Part shown: piece by piece, positions 45,032-54,240 of the stretch
How positions within the stretch are numbered: position 1 is the stretch's first letter
How the letters are laid out: every line of letters begins with the position of its first letter
Origin: Acidobacteriota bacterium
GTDB lineage: Bacteria > Acidobacteriota > Terriglobia > UBA7540
DNA length: 55,022 nucleotides
NCBI GenBank assembly: GCA_902812365.1
Contig: CADDZC010000018.1
Span: forward strand, 1-55,022
Reading direction: 5' to 3'
Translations under genes and position numbers: made by a program
The notes under the pieces: generated by a model
What the model was told of the DNA's origin: nothing
What the model saw: the letters and a program-made list of their open reading frames with translations, nothing else
Database searches by the model: none

Positions 45032-45555
45032 GTTGCTCAAAAGTCGAAAAACGAGCTCAAGTCAAGGGCGGGTCTGGCCGAAAAGTTTAGTAGAGGAACG
45101 CCGACGTCCACTAGTTTTCCTCCTTTCTAGGGACGCCGGAGAACTTGGCGGCGGGGTCGAGCAGCCTTCCTGGGATGCAGGCTCGCCCGGCCCTGCCGTC
45201 AAGCCTCTACCCGTTCACCGGGCGCTAATCCTTTGGAAAAAAAATACGGTTCAGGCGAGAAGAGCGAGCAGCCCCGAGTCGCCTCTCGCCGCGGTTTCTG
45301 GACACCCTGTCGGTAGGAATTACGCGGGTGGGAACCAACGTTGCACATTTAGGAGTTCTGACCCCAAGGCAAGCCTTCAATCTAAGGATTTAAATGAATT
45401 AGCACCAGCCCGCCGGCCCGCTGCAAATCCTTTGCCCCACGCAGCTACTGGATGGCGGCACCAGCTCGGCCACCCTCGCGGGCTGCAGACTGGGCCGCCG
45501 ACCCGCCCCGGCAACGATCCTCCGGCGGCCGCGAGTCGCCAGCGCAGGGTGGAAC
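45032..45555. other. 524-base region without a recognised gene
   Basis: No convincing coding frame, tRNA or known RNA motif was found. A hairpin with GGCGAGA (45254-45260) and TCTCGCC (45284-45290) lies next to an eight-A run on the plus strand (45238-45245). On the minus strand that run becomes T8, nine bases past the stem, which could be a poor terminator for erpA. Another AT-rich patch near 45340-45410 is unexplained. Confidence 0.4.
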
Positions 45556-45888
45556 CTAAACGGTGAACGAACTGCCGCATCCGCAGGTCGATTTCACGTT
45601 CGGATTCTCAAACTTAAACCCTGCGCCTTCAAGCGTTTCCACGTAATCGATCTTGGTTCCCTTCAGGTACATCAACGACGCCTGATCCACGAACACCTTG
45701 AGACCGTCGAATTCGAAGGTCTTATCGATGGCGCTCGTCTGGTTCTCGAAATTCATCTGATACGAGAATCCCGAGCATCCTCCGCCGACGACGGAAACCC
45801 GCAGGCCCGTCGGTACCGGATTCTGCTGCGCCATGATCTCTTTCACTTTCTGGGTCGCGTGCGGCGTCAATTCCAAAGTGTTAGCCAT
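45556..45888 (-). CDS. erpA: Iron-sulfur cluster insertion protein
   Basis: A 110-residue A-type Fe-S carrier that accepts clusters from scaffold proteins and delivers them to apo-enzymes in the cytoplasm. The three cluster-binding cysteines are Cys38 (GGGCSGF), Cys102 and Cys104 (CGCGSSF). Length and the C-terminal signature agree with ErpA/IscA; I prefer ErpA because no isc or suf operon is adjacent. GAGGAG precedes the ATG by eight bases. A sound promoter lies about 60 bases upstream. Confidence 0.93.
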   Translation of the reverse strand: MANTLELTPHATQKVKEIMAQQNPVPTGLRVSVVGGGCSGFSYQMNFENQTSAIDKTFEFDGLKVFVDQASLMYLKGTKIDYVETLEGAGFKFENPNVKSTCGCGSSFTV

Positions 45889-45942
45889 ACGTAAACTCCT
45901 CGCGGCTGGGGATCAACGTCCCACAGCACGGAAACCAACATA

Positions 45943-45971
45943 AGAATATCAAACCCAGCTCACAAAATCAA
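45943..45971 (-). promoter_or_regulatory. Predicted sigma-70 promoter for erpA
   Basis: On the minus strand TTGATT (45971-45966) and TATTCT (45948-45943) are 17 bases apart in a local AT-rich patch. The leader would be about 48 bases. No IscR-type operator is obvious. Confidence 0.55.
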
Positions 45972-46411
45972 GGGCCTGCTGCCGAACGCCGGGCCGCGGA
46001 TGCGCTCAGCCGTCCGGACGGCGCTGAGCGGCAAAATGTACACGGAGGGGGCCACGGACGTGTCAGATTTACACAGACTCGTTCTCTTGCCGGTAGCCAT
46101 TATTAGCATTTTCATACACTTAGGAGCATTCACTCGTTTGGTAAAACGCTTGCTCCCTGGTAAATTGCCTCGCCAGGCGGGTTATGGCTGGGCGAGTGCC
46201 CGCGGTTCCCCCTTTTCCGCGGAGACTACCGGGGTGTGCCTGAGGTTACGTCGCGCGCTCTCTTTTGCGATTTCGGGGCGACGCGGTGGACCTCAGGACG
46301 CCCGGAGCCTGCCCCGTTCGATGATCGTAAGCCATTGCAGGTATTAGAGTTAATCCTTCCTAGTGGGACCCCTAAGGGATGTCTCCCGCACCGCCGCGCG
46401 CAACGGCCCTC
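45972..46411. other. 440-base region without a recognised gene
   Basis: A plus-strand open frame at 46000-46347 has an odd composition and no domain, so I do not call it. An AT-rich patch at 46080-46140 is unexplained. No tRNA, riboswitch or terminator was recognised. Confidence 0.4.
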
Positions 46412-46440
46412 ATGATAATCCCCGCTTTTGATGCTACAAT
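46412..46440 (+). promoter_or_regulatory. Candidate promoter for a leaderless idh transcript
   Basis: ATGATA (46412-46417) and TACAAT (46435-46440) are 17 bases apart. Transcription would start at or within a base or two of the ATG at 46447, which has no Shine-Dalgarno sequence, so the mRNA could be leaderless. Confidence 0.4.
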
Positions 46441-46446
46441 GCCGCA

Positions 46447-47466
46447 ATGACCGCTGGCCAAGCCCCCAAGGTACCCGTCACGCTGATCCCGGGCGATGGC
46501 GTCGGGCCGGAGGTGACCGCGGCCACCGTTCGACTGCTCGATTCGGCCGGCGCGCAAATTGAGTGGCGCGAGCAGAAGGCGCAACCGGTCGTCGGACGCC
46601 GGAAGGAAGACTCTCAGGCTGATCCGGTCATTAGATCGATCCTCGAAACTCGAGTCGGCCTTAAGGGCCCTCTGACCACTCCCATCGGCATGGGGCATCA
46701 AAGCATCAACGTGGCTCTTCGGCGCGCCCTCGACCTCTACGCTAACTTTCGCCCTGTCAAGAAGTTACCAGGCGTTCGGACGCCTTTTGACGCGGTCGAC
46801 CTGATCATCGTCCGCGAGAACACCGAGGACTTATATGCCGGTCTTGAACACATCGTCGTCCCCGGAGTCGTCGAGAGCCTCAAGATCATTACGGAGCGGG
46901 CCTCGACCCGCATTGCCCGCTTCGCCTTTGACTATGCCCGCCGGTTTCGCCGCAAAAAGGTGACGGCTGTCCACAAGGCCAACATTATGAAGCTGTCGGA
47001 CGGCCTGTTCCTGGAATGCATTCGCTCGGTGGCCAAGGACTACCCCGAGATCGACTACCAGGAGGTTATCGTCGACAACTGCTGCCTGCAGCTCGTCATG
47101 CGGCCTGGCCAGTTTGACGTCCTGTTGCTTGAAAACCTTTACGGCGACATCGTCTCCGACCTCGGCGCGGGACTCGTGGGCGGTTTAGGCCTCGTGCCCG
47201 GGGCCAATCTGGGCGAGCAGTGCGCCCTGTTTGAGGCCGTCCACGGTACCGCTCCCGACATTGCCGGCCGCGGCGTGGCCAACCCTACGGCACTCATGCG
47301 CAGCGCCGCCCTCATGTTGCGGCACATTGGCCAAGCCAGCGTGGCCGACCGCATTGAAGCGGCCCTCTACCACGTGTACAGCGAGGCCCGCCACCTCACC
47401 CCCGACGTCGGCGGCACCGCGTCGACGGAGGAGTTCACGGCCGCCGTCATTGAGGCCCTTTGCTAG
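46447..47466 (+). CDS. NAD-dependent isocitrate/isopropylmalate-type dehydrogenase (probable isocitrate dehydrogenase)
   Basis: A 339-residue beta-decarboxylating dehydrogenase. Features are the nucleotide-fold opening LIPGDGVGPEV, the substrate-binding block LDLYANFRPVKKLPGV, then RENTEDLYAG, KANIMKLSDGLF, the metal-binding segment NLYGDIVSDLGAGLVGG, and GTAPDIAGRGVANPTALMRSA. The NFRPVK and RENTEDLYAG patterns favour isocitrate over isopropylmalate. Length matches the homo-oligomeric NAD-dependent bacterial type. No leu genes are nearby, which also favours the citric-acid-cycle role. There is no Shine-Dalgarno sequence and the promoter abuts the start. Confidence 0.85.
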   Translation: MTAGQAPKVPVTLIPGDGVGPEVTAATVRLLDSAGAQIEWREQKAQPVVGRRKEDSQADPVIRSILETRVGLKGPLTTPIGMGHQSINVALRRALDLYANFRPVKKLPGVRTPFDAVDLIIVRENTEDLYAGLEHIVVPGVVESLKIITERASTRIARFAFDYARRFRRKKVTAVHKANIMKLSDGLFLECIRSVAKDYPEIDYQEVIVDNCCLQLVMRPGQFDVLLLENLYGDIVSDLGAGLVGGLGLVPGANLGEQCALFEAVHGTAPDIAGRGVANPTALMRSAALMLRHIGQASVADRIEAALYHVYSEARHLTPDVGGTASTEEFTAAVIEALC

Positions 47467-47763
47467 GCACGGCGGCCCCGACGCTGCCTGCCTTCCCCGA
47501 GAGCCAGCCACCGAATAGCTCCCGCCGCGGCTTCCGTACTAGCCGCCGTCCGTCTGACCGTGCCGCGGCGGGCGCCCTCGCCCCGCCGAGTGACCGGTTT
47601 GAACCCCGTCTCGAGCCGGAGTATCATCTCTGTTTCAGGGTCAGCTGCATGCCTTACGGTTCCTGCCCGTGGGCCAAGCTTCAGGTCAGCCACCCGGACT
47701 CGAAGGCCCAGACTAATGTTTTTTGCTGAGTTTGGCGTCGAGGTGTACGAAGGAGCTTTGTGG

Positions 47764-49659
47764 ATGAGCCATACGCGCAGCCGCTTTATTCTCTCGATCC
47801 TACTTTGCGTCGTTGGTGCCAACGCCGGCTTCCGGGCTGATGGGGCAGAAGCGATCCGGCTCACCGTCGATGCCACCGAAGCCCCGTTGAAGATCATTCA
47901 TACCCACATGCAGATACCGGTGTCGCCCGGCCCCCTCACCCTTTACTATCCCAAATGGATTCCCGGAGAACACGCTCCCGACGGCCCCATTGCCAATGTG
48001 GCCGGCCTGAAGTTCACGGCCAACGGCCGGGTGGTTCCCTGGCGTCGCGATCTCCTGGATATGTTCGCGTTCCATCTTGACGTCCCTGCCGCCGCCACCA
48101 CCCTGGACGCCGATCTGGACTACCTCGAGCCGGAGGAAACCTCCGGCTTCAGCGCCGGAGCGTCGGCCACCGATAAGATGGTGGTCATCAGTTGGAACCA
48201 GAACCTGCTCTACCCCGGTGGGGTGCCCGCCGACCAGGTCCTGTACGAACCCATCCTGCGCCTGCCTCCGGGCTGGAAGTACGGCACGGCGCTGCCCGTC
48301 GCCGGCGAAGCGGACGGCGAAATCCGCTTCCAGGCCGTATCCCTCAACCGGCTGGTCGATTCCCCGGTGATCGCCGGCGAACATTTCCGGGCCATCGACG
48401 TGACGCCCCCGAACGAGCCGATCCATCATGAGCTCGACCTGGCGGCGGACAGCGCCGCGGCGCTCAACCTCAGCGACACGCTGCGCCGGGCCTACGTCAA
48501 GTTGGTGGCGGAAACGGGCCAACTGTTTGGCGCCCGGCACTACCGCGATTATCACTTCCTGCTCAGTTTAAGCGATCATGTCGCCCACTTCGGCCTCGAA
48601 CATCATGAATCCGACGATAGCCGCGTGGAGGAACGTTCCCTGCTCGAGCCGGCGCGCCGCGACCTGATGGCCAGCCTGCTCCCGCATGAGTTTGTACACT
48701 CCTGGAACGGCAAGTTTCGCCGTCCCCAAGATCTGTCGCCGCCCTACTACGATCAGCCGATGAAGGATGATCTGCTGTGGGTTTACGAGGGACTGACCGA
48801 CTACCTCGGCTCGCTGCTGGCCGCGCGCAGCGGCCTGTGGACACCGGAACTTTACCGAGATCATCTCGCCATCATCGCCGCCTCGCTCGGCCCCGGCCGC
48901 CCCGGCCGCCTCTGGCGGCCCCTCCAGGACACGGCCGACGCCGCCCAGCTGCTCTACTTCGCTCCTGAAGCCTGGCGGAACTGGCGGCGCTCGACGGACT
49001 ACTATGAAGAGGGTGACCTGATTTGGCTGGAGGTGGATACGCTGATCCGCCGCGAAACCGGCGATGCAAAATCCATCACCGATTTCTGCCACCTCTTCTT
49101 TGGCGGCCCCAACCACGGACCGGAGCTCAAGCCCTACACCTTTGAAGACCTGGTGGCCGCCCTCAACCGCGTGGCACCATATGACTGGAAACGCTTCTTC
49201 CGCGAGCGGCTCGGCTCGACGTCACCCGCGCCTCCGCTGGCGGGTATCGAGGCGAGCGGCTGGAAGGTAGTGTACACAGAAAATGAGCCGGAGCTGATGA
49301 AAGACACCGACGAGGTCCACCACACGGTGAACGCCGCCTACTCGATCGGTTTGCTGCTCCACGACGACGGCACCGTGGAAGACTCCATCCTCGGGATGCC
49401 GGCCGCCAAGGCCGGCATCGGGCCGGGCATGAGGGTGGTGGCCGTCAATGGCCGCGGCTTCACGCCGGACGTGCTGCGTGAGGCCTTGAAGGCCGCCAAA
49501 GGCAGCTCCACGCCCCTCGAGCTACTGATCGAAAACGATGACTACTACCGCACCTGCCGCCTCGACTACCACGGCGGGGAACGCTATCCCAACCTGACGC
49601 GCGAGACCGGCAAGCCCGACCTGCTCAGCCGGATTCTCCAGCCGCTCGCGGCCCCGTGA
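47764..49659 (+). CDS. Secreted M61-family glycyl aminopeptidase-like metallopeptidase with PDZ domain
   Basis: A 631-residue exported peptidase. The signal peptide covers about residues 6-27. The zinc site is HEFVH (308-312) with Glu342 in VYEGLTDYLG; the M61 marker GLEHHES (277-283) is just upstream. A C-terminal PDZ domain (about 520-600) carries ILGMPAAKAGIGPGMRVVAVNG. The ATG at 47764 has GAAGGAG ten bases upstream; an upstream frame to 47560 adds 68 residues of noncoding-looking sequence. The 297 bases between the idh stop and this start hold nothing else I recognise. The role is digestion of peptides in the periplasm. Confidence 0.93.
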   Translation: MSHTRSRFILSILLCVVGANAGFRADGAEAIRLTVDATEAPLKIIHTHMQIPVSPGPLTLYYPKWIPGEHAPDGPIANVAGLKFTANGRVVPWRRDLLDMFAFHLDVPAAATTLDADLDYLEPEETSGFSAGASATDKMVVISWNQNLLYPGGVPADQVLYEPILRLPPGWKYGTALPVAGEADGEIRFQAVSLNRLVDSPVIAGEHFRAIDVTPPNEPIHHELDLAADSAAALNLSDTLRRAYVKLVAETGQLFGARHYRDYHFLLSLSDHVAHFGLEHHESDDSRVEERSLLEPARRDLMASLLPHEFVHSWNGKFRRPQDLSPPYYDQPMKDDLLWVYEGLTDYLGSLLAARSGLWTPELYRDHLAIIAASLGPGRPGRLWRPLQDTADAAQLLYFAPEAWRNWRRSTDYYEEGDLIWLEVDTLIRRETGDAKSITDFCHLFFGGPNHGPELKPYTFEDLVAALNRVAPYDWKRFFRERLGSTSPAPPLAGIEASGWKVVYTENEPELMKDTDEVHHTVNAAYSIGLLLHDDGTVEDSILGMPAAKAGIGPGMRVVAVNGRGFTPDVLREALKAAKGSSTPLELLIENDDYYRTCRLDYHGGERYPNLTRETGKPDLLSRILQPLAAP

Positions 49660-49680
49660 GCCCAAAAGCCGGCGGCGCGC

Positions 49681-51144
49681 TCACGGTTGTTCGATCAGGC
49701 GCACCAAAGCGTTCATCACCGCCCCGGCGACGTCCGGCCCAGCTGAGTTCACTTCCCCGTACCACCGCGTCTTGTGGTTGCGCAGCCACGGCGGAACGTT
49801 GTCATACTCGCACTTGGGGATAATGTAGCCGAGTTCGTCGTTGGCCAGCCCGAAGACGAACTGATATCGGCTCTTCAGGTGCGCGCGCAGCGTGGGCTCG
49901 AACGGCGCGTCCGGGTAGTCGGCCCCCGGGTAGCGGGCGAGACCGCCGTTGACCAGCTCGGGGTAGATTTCGCCGGGGATCGTCGCCACCTCGGCCACCA
50001 CCCTTCCCCGGCTTCGCAACTGGATGTAATCCACCTCGGTCTCGGTGTCATGGCCGGTGTTGTACTTCACGGTACCCAGTCCGGGGACCGATTTTTCGGC
50101 CACCGAAGGGTCCGGCTGGCCCTCCGTGTACAGCGGCTTGCGGCCGGCGAAAACGCCGGCCGCGCCGGCCACGCGGAACCCGTCGTTTTGAAGGGGAGCG
50201 AAGATCACCTGATGGCGAATTCGGAACGAATCCACATCCACGTTCTGCGGGTATCTCTCGAGCGCGCGCATGGCCAGCTCCCCGACCGTGTTGCCGAAAA
50301 GCCGGGCTTTGAGCCAGGTGCCGTCCTTGGCGATTTCGCCGGTGTCCGGATCTTGCAGGGCCACTTCATCGCCCAGGGTCGACAGCAGCCCGCCGATCGA
50401 GCCGTTAAAAAAGACCGCCGTGCCGCCGCCGTGGCTCTCCACATAAGCGCAGAGCCAATGCGGGTAATCAGCGGTGATGAGGGTGTTTAGGCTGCCCAGG
50501 GTCTCCGGGTGATCGCTCCAATTCACCAGCGTGGCCAGCGGAGCGCCGGAATCCGCCGTCAAGTGCATGACGAAAAGATACGGATCTTTGACGTAGGGGG
50601 GGCGGGAGTCGCTTTGCAGCAAAGCAAGCAGCGGATGATCGTCGCGGGCCAGGGTCATCCGGGCCTTGCGCATCGAGCGCACCGCGGCAACGGCGGTGGA
50701 AGCGATTCGGTTGTCCAGCCAATCCATGTAGCGCTCGTTGATGCCGGAAACGAGCGGGCGCGGACCCCAAAGTCCCATCGTGTCGATGCTCTCGTGATCA
50801 TGCGAGGAGGCGACGATCAGATGCGTGATCTCGGGCGCCCGCGCTTTCGCCTGGGCGCGAATCTTCAGGACGTCGTCGTAAAATAGGCCGATCTGGTCCG
50901 CCTCGCACCCAGCGAGCGTCTTTCCTGCCGCCCGCAGCGCCAGACAGCGCACATAGGTGTCATCATGCACGCCGGTCGCCACGCGGTTGTTGCCAAAACC
51001 CGCCATGTAAACGGTCACGGCGCGGACGTCGGGCGTGATGACGGCTTTGGCGGCTCCCGCCTCGAGCGCCCGCGCCGGCCGAACTGCGGCTGCGAGCACG
51101 GCCGCGGCCAGCGCCGCAAGCCCGGAGCGAATCCCGTTTTGCAT
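49681..51144 (-). CDS. Exported neutral ceramidase-like protein
   Basis: A 487-residue exported protein (signal peptide about residues 6-27) resembling the alkaline/neutral ceramidase superfamily. The N-terminal GAAKAVITPD, the MAGFGNNR turn, the VASSHDHES zinc box near residue 115 and the NWSDHPETLG histidine box support a zinc-amidase fold. The family acts on ceramides or other acyl amides; many bacterial members are uncharacterised. The start ATG at 51144 has GGGGGCAG upstream. It lies convergent to the M61 gene and divergent from the cupin gene. Confidence 0.78.
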   Translation of the reverse strand: MQNGIRSGLAALAAAVLAAAVRPARALEAGAAKAVITPDVRAVTVYMAGFGNNRVATGVHDDTYVRCLALRAAGKTLAGCEADQIGLFYDDVLKIRAQAKARAPEITHLIVASSHDHESIDTMGLWGPRPLVSGINERYMDWLDNRIASTAVAAVRSMRKARMTLARDDHPLLALLQSDSRPPYVKDPYLFVMHLTADSGAPLATLVNWSDHPETLGSLNTLITADYPHWLCAYVESHGGGTAVFFNGSIGGLLSTLGDEVALQDPDTGEIAKDGTWLKARLFGNTVGELAMRALERYPQNVDVDSFRIRHQVIFAPLQNDGFRVAGAAGVFAGRKPLYTEGQPDPSVAEKSVPGLGTVKYNTGHDTETEVDYIQLRSRGRVVAEVATIPGEIYPELVNGGLARYPGADYPDAPFEPTLRAHLKSRYQFVFGLANDELGYIIPKCEYDNVPPWLRNHKTRWYGEVNSAGPDVAGAVMNALVRLIEQP

Positions 51145-51258
51145 AACTGCCCCCGCGCGGGTTAGAGTAAGCCCCGCCAAACGGCGATTCTATCAGAGCC
51201 GCGCCCCCGGCCGGACCCTCAACCTGGCGAAGCGGGCGGGGCGGAAAGGAGAGTGGCT

Positions 51259-51672
51259 ATGAACTCTTCACGCCGGGAAGCGTGGGGATGGCTGGCAGCC
51301 TTTTTTGCCGCGACGGCGGCGGCCGCCGACGAAGTGTTGCCCTCCAAGGTTTATCGGTTTCAAGACCTGCCCGCGCGCGGCCTTTCTCGTCCGGTGCTGC
51401 GAGGGAGAACCCACACCGGCTTCCCGATCGAAATTCACGAAACGGAACTGCCGCCGGGGGCCATGCCTCACCCGCCGCATCGGCATCCGCACGAAGAAGT
51501 CTTTTTCATCCGCGAAGGCACGGTGGAGGTGACAATCGATGGAACCGGCTCCCGGCTCGGTCCGGGGTCGGTCGCCTACATCGCCTCGAACGCCCGGCAC
51601 GGCATTCGCAACGTGGGCGCAACCGAGGCCCAGTATTTCGTGCTGGCGCTCGGCACCGACCCGCTGGGATAG
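51259..51672 (+). CDS. Exported cupin-domain protein
   Basis: A 137-residue protein with an N-terminal signal or Tat-like segment (SSRREAWGWLAAFFAATAAA) and one cupin barrel (about 50-132). Metal-ligand histidines occur in PHPPHRHPHEEVFF and NARHGIRN. No partner gene defines a substrate. The ATG at 51259 has AAAGGAG seven bases upstream. It is convergent with the tube-protein gene. Confidence 0.82.
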   Translation: MNSSRREAWGWLAAFFAATAAAADEVLPSKVYRFQDLPARGLSRPVLRGRTHTGFPIEIHETELPPGAMPHPPHRHPHEEVFFIREGTVEVTIDGTGSRLGPGSVAYIASNARHGIRNVGATEAQYFVLALGTDPLG

Positions 51673-51720
51673 AAACGCGCGCCGGCGGTTTCGGTGGCCG
51701 CGAGCCCATGCCGGCCCCGG

Positions 51721-52230
51721 CTACGCGGGTTCCACCGGCTCGCTGACCGAGGTATCGCGCTCCCACCCCTCATTTTGGAGCGTCATTGACTCGATGGCGA
51801 CGGCGTTCGCGGCCGAATCCAGGTCGGCCAAGGCCACGTATTCCGACGGCCAGCAGCGAAATATCTTAAACGCCATCACCAGTTGACCCGCCTCGTTCAG
51901 CAGCTCGATGAAAATGTCCTTGCGAAAGTCTTTCAAGCCGGCTTCCGCTCCCAGACCGGCTCCCAGGCGCCACACAAGGTTTGCCCAGTTTTCGAAATCC
52001 GCGTCCTGCGTGCGCCCGCGCTCGAGAACGATGGGAGCGAAGGCGGTCTGGCCGGGCGAGCGGTGTTCCAGGCTGGGGTTGCCGCCTTCGCGATGCTCCA
52101 CGACGCCGGTAGTCCGCCGCAAGGCGCTGACCTTGGAAACGCCCGCCACGTAACGGCCGTCCCACTTCACTCGAAACTTGAAGTTCTTATAGGGGTCCAA
52201 GCGCGCCGGGTTGACAGGGAATTCAGCCAT
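51721..52230 (-). CDS. Contractile injection system tube protein (T4 gp19-like)
   Basis: A 169-residue protein of the phage-tail-tube/extracellular contractile injection family (gp19, Afp1, Pvc1-like). Typical blocks are DPYKNFKFRVKWDGRYVAG, VVEHREGGNPS, LERGRTQDADFENW, LKDFRKDIFIELLNEAG and NEGWERD near the C-terminus. These proteins form the inner tube through which effectors pass. No sheath, baseplate, spike or AAA-ATPase gene is adjacent, so this copy is an orphan within the window. The ATG at 52230 has GGGAGGTGA upstream. Confidence 0.9.
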   Translation of the reverse strand: MAEFPVNPARLDPYKNFKFRVKWDGRYVAGVSKVSALRRTTGVVEHREGGNPSLEHRSPGQTAFAPIVLERGRTQDADFENWANLVWRLGAGLGAEAGLKDFRKDIFIELLNEAGQLVMAFKIFRCWPSEYVALADLDSAANAVAIESMTLQNEGWERDTSVSEPVEPA

Positions 52231-52337
52231 TTTCGTCACCTCCCAAAAGGATGACCGCCGCCAGCGGCGGATTGAGGGTCGCGGTATTATAGCCCCTGGG
52301 AGGCGGCTCAGCGCCGGAATCGCCGAATTGGGTAGCC

Positions 52338-53906
52338 TCAGTGCAGCGCGCTCTCCATGAACTTGGCGACGTCTTCCTTCAGTTGATCGAGCGACCGGGA
52401 GTCAATATACACCATGTGGCCGGCGTAAAACTGGCCGGTGGCGATATTGGCGCGCAAGGCGGGATCCAGGCCGAGATGAGCGAGGGTATAATCCACGGCG
52501 TAGAGCGGCGTGGCCAGATCATAGTAACCCTCGACGACGAACAGCTTCATATACCGGTTCTTGACCAACGCACTGCGCAAATTCGGAGCCACGTTGGGGA
52601 ATCCCTGGCCGGCCGAGCCCCAGTCCCACTGGCGGAATCCTCCCCCGAGAACGTAATAGGGTTCATCCGTCTGGTAGCCCAGCTCGGCGCGAACATAGTT
52701 CATGAACACGGAGGTAAACGGCGGCCGAATCGCCGCCTCACTCGGGTCGTAGTCCGGGCGCTCGGAGACGCCGGATTCGTCGATGCCCTCGAAGCGACTG
52801 TCGAGACGGCCCACGCTGCGGCCGGCGTCGCGCAACAGCTCTTTGGCGAAGTGCCCCTCGGTGAGCCGCAGGTCAGCATGATCGATATAGGTCTTGGAGA
52901 TGCCGGTGTAGCGGGAGAGGCGGTCGATGACGGCGGCGCGCTCCTCCTTCGTCAGCCGGTCGCCTTTGGCCAGGGCCAAGGAATAGTCATTTGCGGCCCA
53001 CTGCTCGGCCTCGGCCACCACCTTAGGCAGGGGCTGTTGCTGGAGGTCGGCTGGGAGCTTTTTGTGGTACCAAGCCGTGGCCGTGTAGCTGGGCAGATAA
53101 AGGATGTAGGGGAGGTCGTTGCCTTTGGTGAACTCGAGGGTTTCGAAATTGAGGACGGTCGAAACCAGCACGATGCCGTTCAGAGCTATGCCGTGGTCGA
53201 CCAGATAGCCCGACAGTCCCGCGGCGCGGGTGGTGCCGTAGCTTTCCCCTGCCAGAAACAGCGGTGAAGTCCAACGCTCGTAACGAGTTAGGTACAACCG
53301 GATAAACTGGCCGACGGACTCAATATCACCTCTGACGCCCCAGAACTTTTTGCCGTACTCCTTTTTGGTGGGGCGACTGTAACCGGTTCCAACCGGATCG
53401 ACAAAGACGAGGTCCGTCTGGTCAAGCCACGTATCCTGATTGTCTTCGAGCTCAAAGGGCGGATGCGGCATCGCGCCATCCGGCTCGAGCCTAACCTTCC
53501 GTGGCCCAATGGCCCCCATCTGCAACCACACCGATGAAGAGCCGGGGCCGCCATTGAAGCAGAAGGTGAGTGGCCTGGAGGCGGCCGATGTATTGTCTAA
53601 TGTATAGGCAATAAAGAAGATATGAGCCTCGACAGTGCCCTCATCGTCGGCCAGGGGCATCAGGCCGGCCGTGGCCGTATAATGGAGCGTTTTCCAGCGC
53701 ACCCGGATTTCGTGGCGGGTTACGACCGGAGGCTTCTCGGCTTCCGGCCCCTTGGACGTTTCGGCCGGCGACGGTTTTGCCTTCCCGGCTGGCGAGCCCG
53801 CCTGGGCGGCGAGGGCGGTCTCAGCGCCCGGTTGTTGGGGGTGAGCTGAAAGTGCCAGCCCGCTAAGGGCTATACTCAACATGAAGATGCGACGCAAAGC
53901 AGACAT
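52338..53906 (-). CDS. Secreted S10-family serine carboxypeptidase
   Basis: A 522-residue exported carboxypeptidase of the alpha/beta-hydrolase fold. The signal peptide is at about residues 1-22, followed by a Pro/Ala/Lys-rich linker (about 30-58). The catalytic residues are Ser222 (GESYGT), Asp463 (GYYDLATP) and His497 (YAGHMVY). FNGGPGSSS (117-125) forms the oxyanion and carboxylate-binding box. It removes C-terminal residues from peptides, probably in the periplasm. The ATG at 53906 has GGAGGG upstream; a start at 53960 adds 18 non-signal residues. Confidence 0.92.
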   Translation of the reverse strand: MSALRRIFMLSIALSGLALSAHPQQPGAETALAAQAGSPAGKAKPSPAETSKGPEAEKPPVVTRHEIRVRWKTLHYTATAGLMPLADDEGTVEAHIFFIAYTLDNTSAASRPLTFCFNGGPGSSSVWLQMGAIGPRKVRLEPDGAMPHPPFELEDNQDTWLDQTDLVFVDPVGTGYSRPTKKEYGKKFWGVRGDIESVGQFIRLYLTRYERWTSPLFLAGESYGTTRAAGLSGYLVDHGIALNGIVLVSTVLNFETLEFTKGNDLPYILYLPSYTATAWYHKKLPADLQQQPLPKVVAEAEQWAANDYSLALAKGDRLTKEERAAVIDRLSRYTGISKTYIDHADLRLTEGHFAKELLRDAGRSVGRLDSRFEGIDESGVSERPDYDPSEAAIRPPFTSVFMNYVRAELGYQTDEPYYVLGGGFRQWDWGSAGQGFPNVAPNLRSALVKNRYMKLFVVEGYYDLATPLYAVDYTLAHLGLDPALRANIATGQFYAGHMVYIDSRSLDQLKEDVAKFMESALH

Positions 53907-54172
53907 AATCCCTCCACGGAGCGAACGTGTCATCTTGCCACTGGGGGCGGTCGAGCACAACCCCCAAAAGCGGCCTCCGGCCAGCGGAGCCGACTGGTGT
54001 GCCGGGCAGGACGATCAATCCGATTACGGCGACCGCGGCCATATCGCGGCCGGGAACACTTCGCGCCGTGCGAAAGCCTTTGGACAAAAGGGGAAACGAA
54101 GTTCAGCTGATGGTTTCAGTCTTGGGTGCGAATATTATCACTAAGATATTGAAAACGCTTTAGTTGTTGAAG

Positions 54173-54188
54173 TGGCACGGTGATTGCT
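54173..54188 (+). promoter_or_regulatory. Consensus sigma-54 (-24/-12) promoter
   Basis: TGGCACG (54173-54179), four bases (54180-54183), then TTGCT (54184-54188) match the sigma-54 consensus TGGCACG-N4-TTGCW at every fixed position. Transcription would start near 54200, about 40 bases before the GTG at 54241. The patch is AT-rich, unlike the surroundings. Confidence 0.75.
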
Positions 54189-54240
54189 TTAACTACTAGA
54201 AGAGAAAACGGACTGCGCCTCGCGCACCGGGCAGTCAGGC

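Noticed and set aside
46000-46347. Plus-strand open frame of 115 codons between erpA and idh
   Set aside because: Composition unlike the neighbours, no domain, no Shine-Dalgarno sequence, and it overlaps what looks like intergenic sequence.
47560-47763. N-terminal extension of the M61 peptidase
   Set aside because: The 68 residues are Arg/Ser-rich with no signal character; a strong Shine-Dalgarno precedes ATG 47764.
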